Positions 62,847 through 64,000 of a stretch of DNA of 64,000 nt are shown here, one piece after another (position 1 is the first letter of the stretch; each line of letters opens with the position of its first letter). Under the pieces are notes generated by a model. That model saw only the letters and a list, made by a program, of their open reading frames with translations, was not told the origin of the DNA and did not search any database. The stretch comes from Saccharospirillum sp039982735 (GTDB taxonomy: Bacteria > Pseudomonadota > Gammaproteobacteria > Pseudomonadales > Natronospirillaceae), in assembly GCF_039982735.1 (NCBI RefSeq), contig NZ_JBDWXV010000003.1, positions 248,001 through 312,000 of the forward strand. The letters run 5' to 3'. Made by a program: the position numbers and the translations under genes.

Positions 62847-64000
62847 ATGCCATCGCCAGCCAATTCCCGACTGTCGCCCCCACCCCGCCTGCTGATGGGC
62901 CCCGGCCCGATCAATGCCTACCCGCGGGTACTCAACGCTTTGTCCACGCAGCTGATTGGCCAGTACGACCCGGTAATGACGGGCTATATGAACGACGTAA
63001 TGGCGCTGTACCGCGAGGTGTTTGAAACCGGCAACCATTGGACATTGATGGTCGACGGCACGGCACGAGCAGGCATAGAAGCGGTTATGGTTTCGGTGAT
63101 CGAACCCGGCGACAAAGTACTGGTGCCCATTTTCGGCCGTTTCGGGCACCTGCTTACAGAAATTGCCGAGCGGGCTGGCGCCGAGGTACATACCCTTGAA
63201 GTACCCTGGGGGGAAGTGTTCGAACCGGAAGTGATAGATGAAGCACTGGCGCGAATCCGACCCAAACTGCTGGCTACGGTGCAGGGTGATACCTCCACCA
63301 CCATGCTGCAGCCACTGGAACACCTGGGCAACCTGTGCCGGAAATACGACACCCTGTTCTATTGCGATGCGACCGCGTCAATCGGTGGTAACCCACTGAA
63401 AGTCGACGACTGGGGGCTCGATGCGGTGTCGGTAGGCCTGCAGAAATGCCTGGGCGGCCCGTCCGGTATTGCGCCCATTACCCTGAGCGACCGCTTTGTT
63501 AAAACCATAAGGCGTCGTCACCACATCGAAGCGGGCATCCGTACCGAAGACGATACCGACGCCCTGGGCCCGCGCATTCGCTCCAACTACTTCGACCTGC
63601 CGATGATTCTCGACTACTGGAGCGAGAAACGCCTCAACCACCACACCGAAGCCACCAGCATGCTGTATTGCGCACGCGAATGCGGCCAGGTGTTGCTCGA
63701 AGAAGGTCTCGACGCCAGTATTGCCCGGCACCGGGTACAGGGCGACGCCATGCTAGCCGGGCTCATCGCCATGAACCTCAAGCCTTTTGGCGACCTGCGC
63801 CATAAAATGAACAACGTCTGCGCCGTCTACATACCTGAGGGTGTCGACGGCGAGGCCGTGCGCAGCACCCTGCTGAACGATTACAACATCGAAATCGGCA
63901 CCAGTTTCGGGCCGTTGAAAGGCAAAGTCTGGCGCTTGGGCACCATGGGCTACAACGCCCGTACCGATGCCGTTCTGGTCACCCTCGCCGCGCTGGAAAA
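62847..64000 (+). CDS. class V aminotransferase, alanine/ureidoglycine-glyoxylate type (partial)
   Basis: PLP enzyme running off the right edge; 384 codons are visible, nearly the full expected length. It begins PPRLLMGPGPINAYPRVLNA, typical of the AGXT/PucG group. The cofactor lysine is in VSVGLQKCLGGPSGIAP, and the nucleotide-stacking region is MVDGTARAGIEAVM. Relatives use glyoxylate as amino acceptor with alanine, serine or ureidoglycine as donor; the last belongs to purine (allantoin) degradation, where RpiR regulators also occur. GGAG lies nine bases before the ATG. Substrate choice is inference. Confidence 0.88.
   Translation, partial: MPSPANSRLSPPPRLLMGPGPINAYPRVLNALSTQLIGQYDPVMTGYMNDVMALYREVFETGNHWTLMVDGTARAGIEAVMVSVIEPGDKVLVPIFGRFGHLLTEIAERAGAEVHTLEVPWGEVFEPEVIDEALARIRPKLLATVQGDTSTTMLQPLEHLGNLCRKYDTLFYCDATASIGGNPLKVDDWGLDAVSVGLQKCLGGPSGIAPITLSDRFVKTIRRRHHIEAGIRTEDDTDALGPRIRSNYFDLPMILDYWSEKRLNHHTEATSMLYCARECGQVLLEEGLDASIARHRVQGDAMLAGLIAMNLKPFGDLRHKMNNVCAVYIPEGVDGEAVRSTLLNDYNIEIGTSFGPLKGKVWRLGTMGYNARTDAVLVTLAALE

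Overview
The window reads as chromosomal DNA of a free-living, probably marine Gammaproteobacterium of the Oceanospirillales/Saccharospirillaceae kind. This is inferred from gene content: the gpmI-envC-ctpA-yibQ and yibN-grxC-secB neighbourhoods, mutY-yggX, a RIO1-type kinase and a TRAP transporter. No species can be named from the sequence alone. Coding density is high and most of the window is GC-rich. The exception is about 33.1-35.9 kb, downstream of a tRNA-Phe gene, which is visibly AT-richer and looks like a decayed insertion.

Layout. 0-2.4 kb: a TRAP transporter (dctQ, partial dctM) divergent from an RpiR regulator. 2.5-8.5 kb: RIO1 kinase, HI0933-type flavoprotein, membrane diguanylate cyclase, arfB, and a LysR regulator divergent from a CurA-like reductase. 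8.6-10.7 kb: a two-gene electron-transfer operon (ferric-reductase-like flavocytochrome plus a periplasmic cytochrome b5/FMN-binding protein). 10.8-20 kb: chemoreceptor, prpE, two efflux carriers, an aminotransferase, msrA and a PilZ protein. 20.2-28 kb: an oligopeptide ABC importer with two tandem binding proteins. 28.3-32.8 kb: ilvD, an AsmA-like protein, mutY, yggX. 32.9-35.9 kb: tRNA-Phe followed by the AT-rich segment with a PAS/GGDEF gene and an IS3-family remnant. 35.9-42 kb: an orphan solute-binding protein, then a Fur-box-preceded imelysin operon (imelysin lipoprotein, di-haem c-type oxidoreductase, second imelysin, Tat-exported DUF1513 protein). 42-44.7 kb: a persulfide dioxygenase-rhodanese fusion, ppiC, a DksA-type zinc finger and a TauE/SafE exporter. 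44.9-49.1 kb: an arsenic operon (ArsC-ArsR fusion, acr3, an arsenate-linked GAPDH, arsJ). 49.2-59.7 kb: ybiT, doxX, tatD, a DUF2799 lipoprotein, yibQ, ctpA, envC, gpmI, yibN, grxC and secB. 59.8-64 kb: a PAS/GGDEF protein, then a second RpiR regulator and a partial class V aminotransferase that share an inverted-repeat operator.

The most unusual structure is a family of three large palindromic elements (2411-2528, 17529-17645, 28155-28267). All three share a central core with an 8-bp hairpin, but each has different outer arms of 25-30 nt that still pair with themselves. All three lie in the same orientation just downstream of plus-strand genes. Five of the six departures from perfect pairing are G-U wobbles in plus-strand RNA, which points to an RNA-level role. 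Other points worth following are the RpiR operator pair, the ars promoter with an operator inside its spacer, the b5/FMN electron-transfer pair, the imelysin operon and the tRNA-Phe-linked island.

Three diguanylate cyclases and one PilZ protein indicate active cyclic-di-GMP signalling. No CRISPR array, complete prophage, complete IS element or rRNA gene was seen.
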